From: Lutibaculum baratangense AMV1
GTDB taxonomy: Bacteria; Pseudomonadota; Alphaproteobacteria; Rhizobiales; Tepidamorphaceae
NCBI RefSeq assembly: GCF_000496075.1
Contig: NZ_AWXZ01000040.1
Location: 124,001 to 188,000 of the forward strand
Direction: 5' to 3'
Length of the DNA stretch: 64,000 nucleotides
Numbering within the stretch: position 1 is the first letter of the stretch; every line of letters starts with the position of its first letter. Both the position numbers and the translations under genes were made by a program. The notes under the pieces were generated by a model that was not told the DNA's origin, did not search any database, and saw only the letters and a program-made list of their open reading frames with translations. Positions 52,477-61,143 of the stretch are shown piece after piece.

Positions 52477-54951
52477 ATGTCCATCCGTCTGAAGCTCCTG
52501 GCGGGATCCCTCGTCCTGACGCTGGTGACGATCGTGCTCGGCGGCTACGCGCATGTCTCGCAGCGCGAGGTGGGCACCCTCGCCATGCGCATCTACGACG
52601 AGACGTTCCTGTCGCTCGACCATCTCCGTTCCGCGCAGAACGCCCTCGTCGAGCTCAGGGCGGACTACAGGATGCTCGACTCGTCGGCGCTTGCGCGCAA
52701 CGACGAGCTCGAGTCCGGAAACGGCTTCGCCACCTATGGCAGGCGACTGCCCCACATCATCGCCGACCTCGAGTCGGCCGCGGGACGTTCGACGTCGTCC
52801 GCAGGCCGTGCCCGCATAGAGGCTCTTCATGCCGATCTCGTGGCACTGCAGGAGGGGAGCCCGCGGCTGTCGCGGCGGCAGCTCCTGGACCAGCTCCTGC
52901 GGATCGACCGGGAGCTCGAGACCGCAGTCGAGACCTTCGCGGACGATGGTCTCCGCCTGCGGCGCGAGATCGGCGGCCTCGTCTCGGCTTCCATGCACGA
53001 GATGGCGGTGGCGGTGGCCGTCGCGGCGGCGATCGCATTGGCGGCGTCGGTCCTCCTGTCGGGGATGATCGTGCCGCCTCTCAACCGTGCGGTGAAGGTC
53101 GCGAAGGCCATCGCCGAAGGGAGGCTCGACAACGAGATCACGCCCGGAGGGCGCGGCGAAACGGCCGATCTCCTGGGCGCGCTCGCGACCATGCAGGACG
53201 GGATCGCCGCCCAGCTGCAGCGCATCCAGGACCTGATGGCCGCGCAGGCGAAGACCTACGACCACCGCATCGCGCTGCAGAACGCGCGCTTCCAGGCGGC
53301 GCTCAACAACATGTCCCAGGGCCTGTGCATGTTCGACGAGAACGAGCGTCTCGTCGTCTTCAACCGCCGCTTCGCGCAGATGTTCGGCGGCTTCCGGCTG
53401 GGCGCGTCCGCCTCGCAGGTGCTCCTGAGCCCCGAGATCAAGCACATTCTCGCACCGGGCACCGACGCGGCCTTCACGCACGAGCTGCCGGACGGGCGCG
53501 TCATCTCTATGACCCGCCAGATGATCCCGGAAGGCGGCTGGGTCGACACGTTCGAGGACATCACGGAGCGGCGGCTGGCGGAGCGCCGGCTCAGCCACAT
53601 GGCCCTGCACGACGGCCTGACCGGCCTGCCGAACCGCGTGCAGTTCCGCGAGACGCTGGCGGCGGCGCTGCGCGACCACGAGTGCCGCGGCGTGGCCGTG
53701 CTCTGCCTCGACCTCGACGGCTTCAAGACGGTGAACGACGCGCTCGGCCATCCGGTCGGCGACGCGCTCCTGAAGGCGGCGGCCGGGCGCCTCCTCGGCG
53801 CGACCGAGGAGGGCGATCTCGTGGCGCGGCTCGGCGGCGACGAGTTCGCGGTGATCCGCCGGGGCCCCGGCGCGGCGGAGACGGCCGAGGCCATGGCGCG
53901 CTCCATGATCGCGCTGCTGGCGGAGCCGTTCCGCCTCGGCGACCACCTCGTGACGGCTGGTGTCTCCGTCGGGATCGCGGCGTCGGGGGGCGCGCACCGG
54001 GCGGAGATGTGCGTCGACACGCTGATCAAGAACGCCGACCTCGCGCTCTACCGGGCCAAGAGCGACGGGCGCGGGACCTACCGCTTCTTCGAGCCGGAGA
54101 TGGACCGGCGGCTGCAGGCGCGCCGCCGCATCGAGCTCGACCTGCGCGGGGCGCTGGAGCGGGGCGAGCTCGAGCTGCACTATCAGCCCTTCGTCGACGT
54201 CTCCGCGCGGACCGTGACGGGCGTCGAGGCGCTGCTCCGGTGGACCCACAAGGAGAGAGGGCCCGTCTCGCCGGCCGAGTTCATCCCGGTGGCGGAGGAA
54301 TCCGGCCTCATCCGGCCGCTCGGCCTGTGGGTGCTGCGCGAGGCGTGCCGCCAAGCCGCCGCATGGCCGCAGTGGCTTGACGTGTCCGTCAACCTCTCGC
54401 CGGTGCAGTTCCGGACCGACAGCCTCGTCGGCGACGTGCGTTCGATCCTGGCAGAGACGGGCCTCGATCCGAGGCGCCTGCAGCTCGAGGTGACGGAATC
54501 GCTCCTCCTGCAGGACACCCAGTCCGTGCTCGTGAAGCTGCAGGCCTTCCGCGACCTGGGCATCCGCATCTCGATGGACGATTTCGGCACCGGCTACTCC
54601 TCGCTCGGCTACATCTCGAAATTCCCCTTCGACAAGATCAAGATCGACCAGTCCTTCGTGCGTGACATCGAGAAGCCCGACAGCCTGGCGATCATCCGCG
54701 CGGTGATCGGCCTGAGCCGGGCGCTCGGCATCGCCGTCATCGCGGAAGGCGTCGAGACGGAGGCGCAGCGCGACGCCCTGCGCACGGAAGGCTGCCACGA
54801 GATGCAGGGCTATTTCTTCGCGAAGCCGCAGCCGGCGCCGGAGCTCGCCGGCTCGGTGCTGCGGATCGCCCGCGGCTTCGGCATTGCCGAGGACGCGCTC
54901 CCCGACGCGCGCCAGGCGGGGGAGCGGACCTCCGCCTTCGCGGCGGCCTGA
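52477..54951 (+). CDS. GGDEF-EAL c-di-GMP protein with membrane sensor
   Basis: This 824-residue protein has a first span (about 7-27), a helical periplasmic region (about 30-170), a second span (about 174-200), a HAMP-like linker, a PAS-like domain (about 265-360) with ALNNMSQGLCMFDENERLVV, a GGDEF domain with intact GGDEF (about 449-453) and an EAL domain with EALLRW (about 577), DDFGTGYSSLGY and FDKIKIDQSFV. Both output motifs are intact, so it may be bifunctional. The GGDEF I-site Arg is replaced (EEGD). ATG 52477 precedes the first span. Confidence 0.92.
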   Translation: MSIRLKLLAGSLVLTLVTIVLGGYAHVSQREVGTLAMRIYDETFLSLDHLRSAQNALVELRADYRMLDSSALARNDELESGNGFATYGRRLPHIIADLESAAGRSTSSAGRARIEALHADLVALQEGSPRLSRRQLLDQLLRIDRELETAVETFADDGLRLRREIGGLVSASMHEMAVAVAVAAAIALAASVLLSGMIVPPLNRAVKVAKAIAEGRLDNEITPGGRGETADLLGALATMQDGIAAQLQRIQDLMAAQAKTYDHRIALQNARFQAALNNMSQGLCMFDENERLVVFNRRFAQMFGGFRLGASASQVLLSPEIKHILAPGTDAAFTHELPDGRVISMTRQMIPEGGWVDTFEDITERRLAERRLSHMALHDGLTGLPNRVQFRETLAAALRDHECRGVAVLCLDLDGFKTVNDALGHPVGDALLKAAAGRLLGATEEGDLVARLGGDEFAVIRRGPGAAETAEAMARSMIALLAEPFRLGDHLVTAGVSVGIAASGGAHRAEMCVDTLIKNADLALYRAKSDGRGTYRFFEPEMDRRLQARRRIELDLRGALERGELELHYQPFVDVSARTVTGVEALLRWTHKERGPVSPAEFIPVAEESGLIRPLGLWVLREACRQAAAWPQWLDVSVNLSPVQFRTDSLVGDVRSILAETGLDPRRLQLEVTESLLLQDTQSVLVKLQAFRDLGIRISMDDFGTGYSSLGYISKFPFDKIKIDQSFVRDIEKPDSLAIIRAVIGLSRALGIAVIAEGVETEAQRDALRTEGCHEMQGYFFAKPQPAPELAGSVLRIARGFGIAEDALPDARQAGERTSAFAAA

Positions 54952-55172
54952 CGAACGGACGGCTCAGGCCCGGCGCCCCTCACGCTGCCGCGCGGCGACA
55001 TCAGCCGCCTGACCGCGAGGAGGATCAGGACGTTGAGGCCCATGCCGGCTAGAAGCACCAGCGCGTAGGCGACGAGCGGGAGCTCTCCCTCGCCCAAGTC
55101 GAGGAAGCCGATCCAGGGCATTGCGAGAAGGGTCGCGAAGGCGGCCGTCCAGCCGGGGGGCGGAGTGGTCAT
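54810..55172 (-). CDS. Possible small two-span membrane protein
   Basis: This 120-residue frame has two hydrophobic spans (AAFATLLAMPWIGFLDLG and PLVAYALVLLAGMGLNVLIL, about 10-50), which is unlike a random high-GC shadow. The C-terminal 70 residues are low-complexity, and the last 142 bases overlap the 3' end of the GGDEF-EAL gene on the other strand. No good ribosome site is seen. Only the first half looks gene-like, so this is tentative. Apart from it, the 379-base gap 54952-55330 holds no gene. Confidence 0.35.
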   Translation of the reverse strand: MTTPPPGWTAAFATLLAMPWIGFLDLGEGELPLVAYALVLLAGMGLNVLILLAVRRLMSPRGSVRGAGPEPSVRQAAAKAEVRSPAWRASGSASSAMPKPRAIRSTEPASSGAGCGFAKK

Positions 55173-55330
55173 CGAAGGGATCCCGGGAAGGGCGGCCTCG
55201 CCGCGCCCGGCGACGCTATATGGCGCCGCGACGCCGCGCCACAGGCAACGGCGGACCTGCCTCGGCGTCCCCTTGACCATCGATAACCATCTGGTTATGG
55301 AAATTTCATAACCACAGAGTTGTCGATCGA

Positions 55331-55654
55331 ATGGCCGCTACGGACGACGCGCTCTTCAAATCCCTGGCGGACCCGACGCGGAGAGCGATCTTCGAGCGGC
55401 TCTGCCGAGAGGGCGAGCTGACGGTATCGGCACTCACGAAGGGGGCCGGCGTCTCCCAACCCGCCGTGTCGAAGCACCTCGTCGCGCTGAAGCAGGCGGG
55501 GCTGGTGAGCGACCGCCCGCAGGGTCGCCAGACCCACTACAGCGCCCGGCCGGAGGGGCTGATGCCGCTGATCGACTGGACCGGCCGGATGACGGCGTTC
55601 TGGGAGAGGCGGTTCGACGATCTCGAAGACCTGCTCAGGAGGATGGACCAGTGA
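55331..55654 (+). CDS. ArsR-family transcriptional regulator
   Basis: The 107-residue wHTH protein has the ArsR pattern LFKSLADPTRRAIFERLCRE and the recognition helix GVSQPAVSKHLVALKQAGLV (about 38-57), with the wing RQTHYSARPEG. It has none of the metal-binding Cys motifs of metal-sensing ArsR proteins; this SRPBCC-linked subgroup is usually metal-independent. It is translationally coupled to the following SRPBCC gene (GTG overlaps its stop). The cassette is common in soil proteobacteria. Confidence 0.92.
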   Translation: MAATDDALFKSLADPTRRAIFERLCREGELTVSALTKGAGVSQPAVSKHLVALKQAGLVSDRPQGRQTHYSARPEGLMPLIDWTGRMTAFWERRFDDLEDLLRRMDQ

Positions 55655-56064
55655 CCGTTGCAGCGAGCCAGACCCGATCCGTCGTCGTCGAACGCGAGCT
55701 TCCGCACTCGCCCGAGCGGGTGTGGCGGGCGATCACGCAGCCGCAGTTGATGGAGGAGTGGCTGATGAAGGGCGACTTCTCCCCCGTCGTGGGCCACCGC
55801 TTCAGCTTTCGGGCCGAGTGGGGCACGATCGAAGGCGACGTTCTCGAGGTCGAGCCGACGAGAAGGCTCACCTACAGCTGGGGCGACCACGATCTGAAGA
55901 CGGTCGTCTCCTGGACGCTGACGCCGACCGGCATCGGAACGCAGCTCCGCATGGAGCAGACGGGTTTCCGGTCCGACCAGCCGCGCTACTATGGTGGCGC
56001 GAAGGCCGGCTGGCCGCGCTTCCTCGAGGCGCTCGAGGAGGTGCTGTCCCGGAACTGGGAGTGA
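55651..56064 (+). CDS. SRPBCC/AHSA1-domain protein
   Basis: The 137-residue protein has the START-like hydrophobic-pocket fold of the AHSA1 family: VERELPHSPERVWRAITQPQ, LMEEWLMKGDFSPVVGHRF and a C-terminal helix WPRFLEALEEVLSRNW. The GTG start overlaps the ArsR stop (GTGA). Such proteins may bind a small hydrophobic ligand; function is unknown. It is the second gene of a three-gene cassette. Confidence 0.9.
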   Translation: MTVAASQTRSVVVERELPHSPERVWRAITQPQLMEEWLMKGDFSPVVGHRFSFRAEWGTIEGDVLEVEPTRRLTYSWGDHDLKTVVSWTLTPTGIGTQLRMEQTGFRSDQPRYYGGAKAGWPRFLEALEEVLSRNWE

Positions 56065-56068
56065 GGCG

Positions 56069-56509
56069 ATGGCAGGAAGGTCCCGGAAGGCGCCCGCTGC
56101 CGGCGGCGCGCCGAAGCTGCTCTCCGGAGGCAACCCGCAGATCCCGAAGGGCGACGGCGACGAGCCGGTGCAGGCTTACATCGCCGCCATGCCGGGCTGG
56201 AAGCGCGATGTCGGGCACAGGCTCGACGCGCTCGTGGCGCGGACCGTGCCGGACGTGCGCAAGGCGGTGAAATGGAACTCGCCGCTTTACGGCGTCGAGG
56301 GGGGCGGCTTCTTCCTCGGCGTCCACTGCTTCACGAAATACGTGAAGCTCGCCTTCTTCCGCGGCGCCCGGTTGAGCCCGCCGCCGCCGGTGGGGTCGAA
56401 GGATCCGGATACGCGCTACCTACACATACACGAGAACGAGGAGATCGACGAGGAGCAGCTGGCGGACTGGCTGCGGCAGGCGTCCCAGCTGCCGGGATGG
56501 GTGCCGTAG
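56069..56509 (+). CDS. DUF1801 domain protein
   Basis: The 146-residue protein has a basic, disordered first 35 residues and a DUF1801 (YdhG-like) domain with VQAYIAAMPGWKRDVGHRLD, VRKAVKWNSPLYGVEGGGFF and TKYVKLAFFRGARLSPPPP. It starts 4 bp after the SRPBCC stop and completes the ArsR cassette. The biochemical function of the family is unknown. ATG 56069 has GAGG immediately upstream. Confidence 0.88.
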   Translation: MAGRSRKAPAAGGAPKLLSGGNPQIPKGDGDEPVQAYIAAMPGWKRDVGHRLDALVARTVPDVRKAVKWNSPLYGVEGGGFFLGVHCFTKYVKLAFFRGARLSPPPPVGSKDPDTRYLHIHENEEIDEEQLADWLRQASQLPGWVP

Positions 56510-56655
56510 CGCCGCCGGCACCCGACTACGCGTCCTGCACCGGAACCGCCGCGGCGGCCGCCATGTTCTCCTGAACGCGCGCGCGATGACGGTTGCCGCC
56601 GGCCCGGCGGCGCCTCCCGTCGGCGTCGGGCGCCGCGGCCGCATCGGGGATTGCC

Positions 56656-59499
56656 ATGCACCACACGGGTCTTCGACGTCTCGTCTTTCCGGTCCTCGCG
56701 CTCATTCTCGTCGCGGCGGCCACGGTCGCGGCGGTCGCGCAGGAGGGCGAGGACGAGGAGCGCTCCCGCTTCGTGCGCTTCGTCGAGCGGCAGATCTCCA
56801 CCCCCGACAGGCAGATCAGGCTCGGCGGCATCGAGGGCGCGCTGTCCTCCAATGTCAGGCTCGACAGCATCACGATCGCCGACCGCGACGGCGTGTGGCT
56901 GCGCATCGAGGGCGTGCACCTCGTCTGGAGCCGGAGCGCGCTCCTGCGCCGGCGCCTCGAGGTCGAGCGCCTCGAGGCCGACCGCATCGCCGTCGAACGC
57001 GCGCCGCGGGCCGCGGACGGGCCCTCGCAGCCGCTCGAGGAGCGGACCTTCGAGCTCCCCGAGTTTCCGCTGACCTTCGATGTCGGCGAGATCCGCGTGC
57101 CGCGCATCGAGATCGCCGCGGGCGTGGTCGCCGACCAGGCCTACGACCTCTCGCTCGCCGGCTCGGGACGGCTCGAGAGCGGCGCGCTCGACCTCGACGT
57201 CGCGGTGGAGCGCCTCGACGGCGCCGGCGAGCTGCAGATCGAGGCGGGTTTCGCGGAGGAGACGCGGGTCCTCGACCTGCATCTGCTCTTCTCCGAGCCT
57301 CGGGACGGGCTCGTCGCGAACCTCCTGAACCTTCAGGGACGCCCCGCCGTGACGCTGGAGGTGACCGGGTCCGCCCCGATCGACGACTTCACCGCCGACA
57401 TCAGCCTGACCGCCGACGGCGAGGAGATCATCTCCGGCGACGCCGCGATCACGAGCCCCGCGCCGGGCAGCCACCGCCTCGCGGCCGACCTCGGCGGCAG
57501 CCTCGAGCGCCTCGTGCCGCCGGCCTATGCCGAGCTCGTCGACGAGGGCTCGCGGCTGACGATCGACGCGACCCGCGCCGCGGACGGCTCGATCGCGATC
57601 GCCGGGGCGACGCTGCGCTCGGGCGTGGCGGTGGTCGAGGTGTCGGGCGAGCTCGCCCCCGACGGCGTGCCGACCGCCCTCGACGTCACCGGCAGCCTCG
57701 GCACCGCCGAAGGGACCCCCGTCACGCTTCCCGTCGGCGAGGGCCCCTCAACCGTGAACGCCGCGCGGCTCGAGGCGAGCCTCGGCGGGGAGGGGGGAGG
57801 CTGGACGGCGGAGCTCGCGCTCGACGCGCTGGCGACGCCGGCGCTGTCGATCGGGCGCCTGACGATCGCAGGCGGCGGGACGGCGGCCGAGATGGCCGAC
57901 CCGGAGGCGCGGAGCCTGACCTTCGACGTCACCGGCCGGGCGGAAGGCGTCGAGGCCGAGGGCCTGCCGGCCGCGATCGGCGCCGAGGTCGATCTTCGGG
58001 CGCAGGGCGCCTGGGGCGCCGGCCAGGGCTTCCGGGATCTCGACGCGACGCTTCAGGCGGGCGGCGGCCGGCTGAACGTCACGGGCGTGGCGGGCGAGGC
58101 GCTGGCGCTGTCGGGCGACTTCGAGGCGGTGCCGCTCGCGCTCCTCAACGCCGTGCAGCCGGATCTCGAAGCCGCGGGCATCCTGTCGGGCACGCTCGAG
58201 CTCGGCGGCACGAGGGAGGTGCCGATCGCGGTGTTTGACCTTCAGGGCCGCGGGGTCGCCGTGGCGCTGACGGAGCTCGTCGGGCTCGACCCCGTCGACA
58301 TCGAGGCCGAGGGCCGCTTCGCCGACGAGACGCTGACGATCGACGCCGAGGCGCTCGTCGCCGGCCGCACGCTGAGCCTCGACGGCACGATCGGCGAGGC
58401 GCTCGACGTGACGCTCGGCATCGACGCGTTCCCGCTCGACATGGTCGAGGGCCTCGCGCCGGGGCTCGACCCGCAGGGCCGCATCTCGGCGGAGCTCCAC
58501 GCGACGGGCACGCTCGCCGCGCCGCGGGCGAGTTTCGGCCTGAGCGGCGAGGGCGTGACGCTCGGCCTCCTGCAGGATCTGGGCCTGCCGCCGGTCGAGC
58601 TGACGGCCGAGGGCCGCTTCGAGGACGGGGCGGCCGAATTGACGCGGGCCGTGCTCGGCATCGGCTCCGGGCGGATCGAGATCGAGGGCGCGGTCGGCGA
58701 GATCGTCGACCTCCGGGCGAGGCTCGACGCGATCCCGCTCTCGATCGCGGGTGCCGCGCTGCCGGGCCTCGACCCCCAGGGCACGATCTCCGGCACGGCC
58801 GAGGTCGCGGGCTTCGTGCTCGATCCCGAGGCGGAGTTCGAGCTGACCGGCAGCGGGGTCACGCTCGCGCCCCTGTCCGAGGCGGGCGTGCCGCCGGGCG
58901 AGCTCTCGATCTCCGGCGCCTATGCCGCGGGCGCGGCGTCGCTGTCGCAAGGCATGTTCGAGATCGCCGGCGGCCGGCTCGACCTCCAGGGCGAGGTCTG
59001 GCCGGCGCTCGACGTGGCGGCGACGCTCGACGCGCTGCCGCTCTCGCTCGCGCGGGGCTTTTCGCCGGCGCTCGACGTCGACGGCACCGTCTCGGGCCGC
59101 GCGGAGGCGACGGGATCGCCCTTCGAGCCGCAGGCGGAGTTCGACCTCCAGGCGTCGGGCATCACGAACGCGGGGCTCGCGCAAGCCGGCATCGAGGCGG
59201 CGAGCCTCAGGGCGCGCGGCAGCCACGGGCAGGGCACGACGACGCTCGAGGAGATTTTGCTCGAGGCGGGCGAGGGAAGGATCGAGGCGCGCGCCGCGCT
59301 GGGCGACGAGATCGACCTTCACGCGACGCTTTCGGCCTTCCCGGCCGCCGCGATACGCGCCGTGCGGCCCGACCTGCCGCTCACCGGCACGCTCTCGGGC
59401 ACGCTCACGGCCTCCGGCCCGACCGGCGACCCCGTGCTCGACTTCGAGCTCACCGGCAGCGCCATAAGCGGCCTCGGCGCCGGCGCGGAGGCGCGCTGA
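56656..59499 (+). CDS. TamB-like protein lacking the C-terminal DUF490 domain
   Basis: TamB-type proteins bridge the envelope and assist outer-membrane or lipid transport. The 947 residues begin with a signal/anchor (about 7-29) and the typical RLGGIEGALSSNVRLDSITI and GVWLRIEGVHLVWSRSALLR segment (about 55-98). At least four copies of a roughly 93-residue beta-rich repeat follow (for example LDPQGTISGTAEVAGF). TamB is usually 1200-1500 residues with a conserved DUF490 C-terminus; here the protein ends inside a repeat (SAISGLGAGAEAR) without it. No TamA gene is adjacent. GGGGA precedes the ATG. It may be truncated or a short paralogue. Confidence 0.8.
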   Translation: MHHTGLRRLVFPVLALILVAAATVAAVAQEGEDEERSRFVRFVERQISTPDRQIRLGGIEGALSSNVRLDSITIADRDGVWLRIEGVHLVWSRSALLRRRLEVERLEADRIAVERAPRAADGPSQPLEERTFELPEFPLTFDVGEIRVPRIEIAAGVVADQAYDLSLAGSGRLESGALDLDVAVERLDGAGELQIEAGFAEETRVLDLHLLFSEPRDGLVANLLNLQGRPAVTLEVTGSAPIDDFTADISLTADGEEIISGDAAITSPAPGSHRLAADLGGSLERLVPPAYAELVDEGSRLTIDATRAADGSIAIAGATLRSGVAVVEVSGELAPDGVPTALDVTGSLGTAEGTPVTLPVGEGPSTVNAARLEASLGGEGGGWTAELALDALATPALSIGRLTIAGGGTAAEMADPEARSLTFDVTGRAEGVEAEGLPAAIGAEVDLRAQGAWGAGQGFRDLDATLQAGGGRLNVTGVAGEALALSGDFEAVPLALLNAVQPDLEAAGILSGTLELGGTREVPIAVFDLQGRGVAVALTELVGLDPVDIEAEGRFADETLTIDAEALVAGRTLSLDGTIGEALDVTLGIDAFPLDMVEGLAPGLDPQGRISAELHATGTLAAPRASFGLSGEGVTLGLLQDLGLPPVELTAEGRFEDGAAELTRAVLGIGSGRIEIEGAVGEIVDLRARLDAIPLSIAGAALPGLDPQGTISGTAEVAGFVLDPEAEFELTGSGVTLAPLSEAGVPPGELSISGAYAAGAASLSQGMFEIAGGRLDLQGEVWPALDVAATLDALPLSLARGFSPALDVDGTVSGRAEATGSPFEPQAEFDLQASGITNAGLAQAGIEAASLRARGSHGQGTTTLEEILLEAGEGRIEARAALGDEIDLHATLSAFPAAAIRAVRPDLPLTGTLSGTLTASGPTGDPVLDFELTGSAISGLGAGAEAR

Positions 59500-59511
59500 G
59501 GGGAGGGGGCT

Positions 59512-59778
59512 TCAGGCCAGCCGTTCGAGCTCCGCCTCGAAGGCGAGCCGATACTGCGCCGCTTCCTCCTCGGGCAGCGCGAGCGACATCTGCGGGAAGA
59601 GCTTGCGGTAGAGCCGCTGCCGCTCGGCATCCCACGGCATCGTGCTCGCGCCCCGCGCCTCCTCGAGAATCCGCCCGAGCTTCCGCCGCACCCGCACAGG
59701 GTCGGCGCGATAGACCACCGGTGCCGAGGGAAAGAGGTCGTCCTGCGCCTGGAAGAGGTCGAGCTGGGGCTTGGTCAT
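59512..59778 (-). CDS. Conserved small hypothetical protein
   Basis: I cannot assign a function to this 88-residue protein. It is soluble and charged, with TKPQLDLFQAQDDLFPSAP, YRADPVRVRRKLGRILEEAR and FPQMSLALPEEEAAQYRLAF. Similar small proteins occur in alphaproteobacteria, from memory. ATG 59778 has GAGGAAG 7 bases upstream. It lies between the truncated TamB gene and the restriction-modification island. Confidence 0.75.
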   Translation of the reverse strand: MTKPQLDLFQAQDDLFPSAPVVYRADPVRVRRKLGRILEEARGASTMPWDAERQRLYRKLFPQMSLALPEEEAAQYRLAFEAELERLA

Positions 59779-59894
59779 TCCGCTGCTTCCTCTGCTCGTG
59801 CGAATCAGCCTCAATGATCGGCGTCGTCGGCTAGGTCTTCACCGTCGTGCTTCCGCAACTTGGCAAGAGTCGCCACGCCCGCTAACAACATAGC

Positions 59895-61109
59895 ATGAGC
59901 AGTAAACCCGTCGTACAGCGCGCCCCCTTTATTTGGAGAAGCTACGCAGTCAAGCCCTCGTCCAAGCGGCTGCTGATAAACTTCGTTGTTTCGGCGCTAG
60001 CCGCTCGCGGCTGTACCATCTTTCATGTTAGCTCGGAGCGTCTTGCGCCATTTTACATCGTGTTTGAAACTAGAGGTGGCCAGCGCAAGGGAGTGTTGGT
60101 GTACGCCTTCCTTGCTAACCAGAAGGTGACTGGCGGTAGGCCTGAAGATGAGCATAGATTCCAAATAAAATATGGGGGTGATCTCTCTGGTTCGCTCGAT
60201 GTTGGGATTGACCCCACAGGCTTGATTACGACTATCATGATCGGCATCGATCCAGATCGGGACCTGTTCGTCGCGGTTGATCCGCGCATGAACACGCCAG
60301 CCCCCATGTCGCGCTCCGTCGAATTCAAGGCTCGTCACGTTGAGCGCATCAAAGATGTAGGGTGGTGTGCGTGGGAGAGGGTCCGCCGTCCGGCGAAGTC
60401 GAAAGGGCGTCGGGCTTACCAACTGGATGACGATGCGCGCATCGAGGTCGTGATAGGCGCTCAAAAGCAGCGCCTCCTCGATCTTATTGCTTTCGAGCAG
60501 ATCGCTGCCGGCCTTGATCCCGGCGAGCGTCATCTACTAGCCGATCAGGTCTTCGCCCAAAAGTGCGACGCCCCCGATGAAGCGCTTCCGCACGACCTTC
60601 TCAAGGAGTTGGATGTTCCGCCGGATGCGTTGTTCGACCTGATTGAAGGCGCGAGCCGGCTGAAGATGGCCGTGCGGGGCTGGGTTGCGGAGTCTCACCT
60701 GGAGAGGTGGCTACGTGGCTTGCAGGGCGTGACAGAATGCCAGCGGCAAGACATCGAGGGAGCGCCGGATATCACGCTCCGGTGGAAAGGCGGTCCACCT
60801 TTCCAAATCGAATGCAAAAACACGCTTCGGCAGCCTTATGCGGATGGGATGCCGAAGGTGGATTTTCAACGCACGAGGGCCTCGAAAGGAGACCCCTGCT
60901 CGCGCTACTATGCCCCCGGCGACTTTCCGGTGTTGGCAGCTTGCCTGCATGCGGTTACAGCGAAGTGGGAGTTCCGCTTCGCCCTCACTCTCGAACTGCC
61001 ACCGCACAAGAAATGCAAGGGCCGTATCGCAAACATGGTGCGCGTGGCAGAGCCAACGTTCACCTCCGACCCCAGTATTTTGTTCGACAAATGTTCTCAA
61101 TCGCATTAG
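59895..61109 (+). CDS. Probable restriction endonuclease of a cytosine-methylase system
   Basis: The 404-residue protein is not a family I can name. Its C-terminal half carries a PD-(D/E)XK-like site: E266 in VAESHLERWL, D292 in GAPDITLRW, and E306-x-K308 in FQIECKN, followed by KVDFQRTRASKGDPCSRYY. The N-terminal domain (about 20-165), with HRFQIKYGGDLSGSLDVGID, may recognise DNA or bind the methylase. It is followed 34 bp later by a C5 cytosine methylase and then vsr, so a type II restriction enzyme is the best inference. GC and codon use are lower than in neighbouring genes, and the start lacks a good ribosome site. Confidence 0.65.
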   Translation: MSSKPVVQRAPFIWRSYAVKPSSKRLLINFVVSALAARGCTIFHVSSERLAPFYIVFETRGGQRKGVLVYAFLANQKVTGGRPEDEHRFQIKYGGDLSGSLDVGIDPTGLITTIMIGIDPDRDLFVAVDPRMNTPAPMSRSVEFKARHVERIKDVGWCAWERVRRPAKSKGRRAYQLDDDARIEVVIGAQKQRLLDLIAFEQIAAGLDPGERHLLADQVFAQKCDAPDEALPHDLLKELDVPPDALFDLIEGASRLKMAVRGWVAESHLERWLRGLQGVTECQRQDIEGAPDITLRWKGGPPFQIECKNTLRQPYADGMPKVDFQRTRASKGDPCSRYYAPGDFPVLAACLHAVTAKWEFRFALTLELPPHKKCKGRIANMVRVAEPTFTSDPSILFDKCSQSH

Positions 61110-61143
61110 CCTTGTACGGGATGCCTCAGCATCGGGGGTCGAC

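Noticed and set aside
52088-52477. A 129-residue minus-strand frame in the gap between the c-di-GMP genes
   Set aside because: No family similarity, no ribosome site, residue composition typical of high-GC noise.
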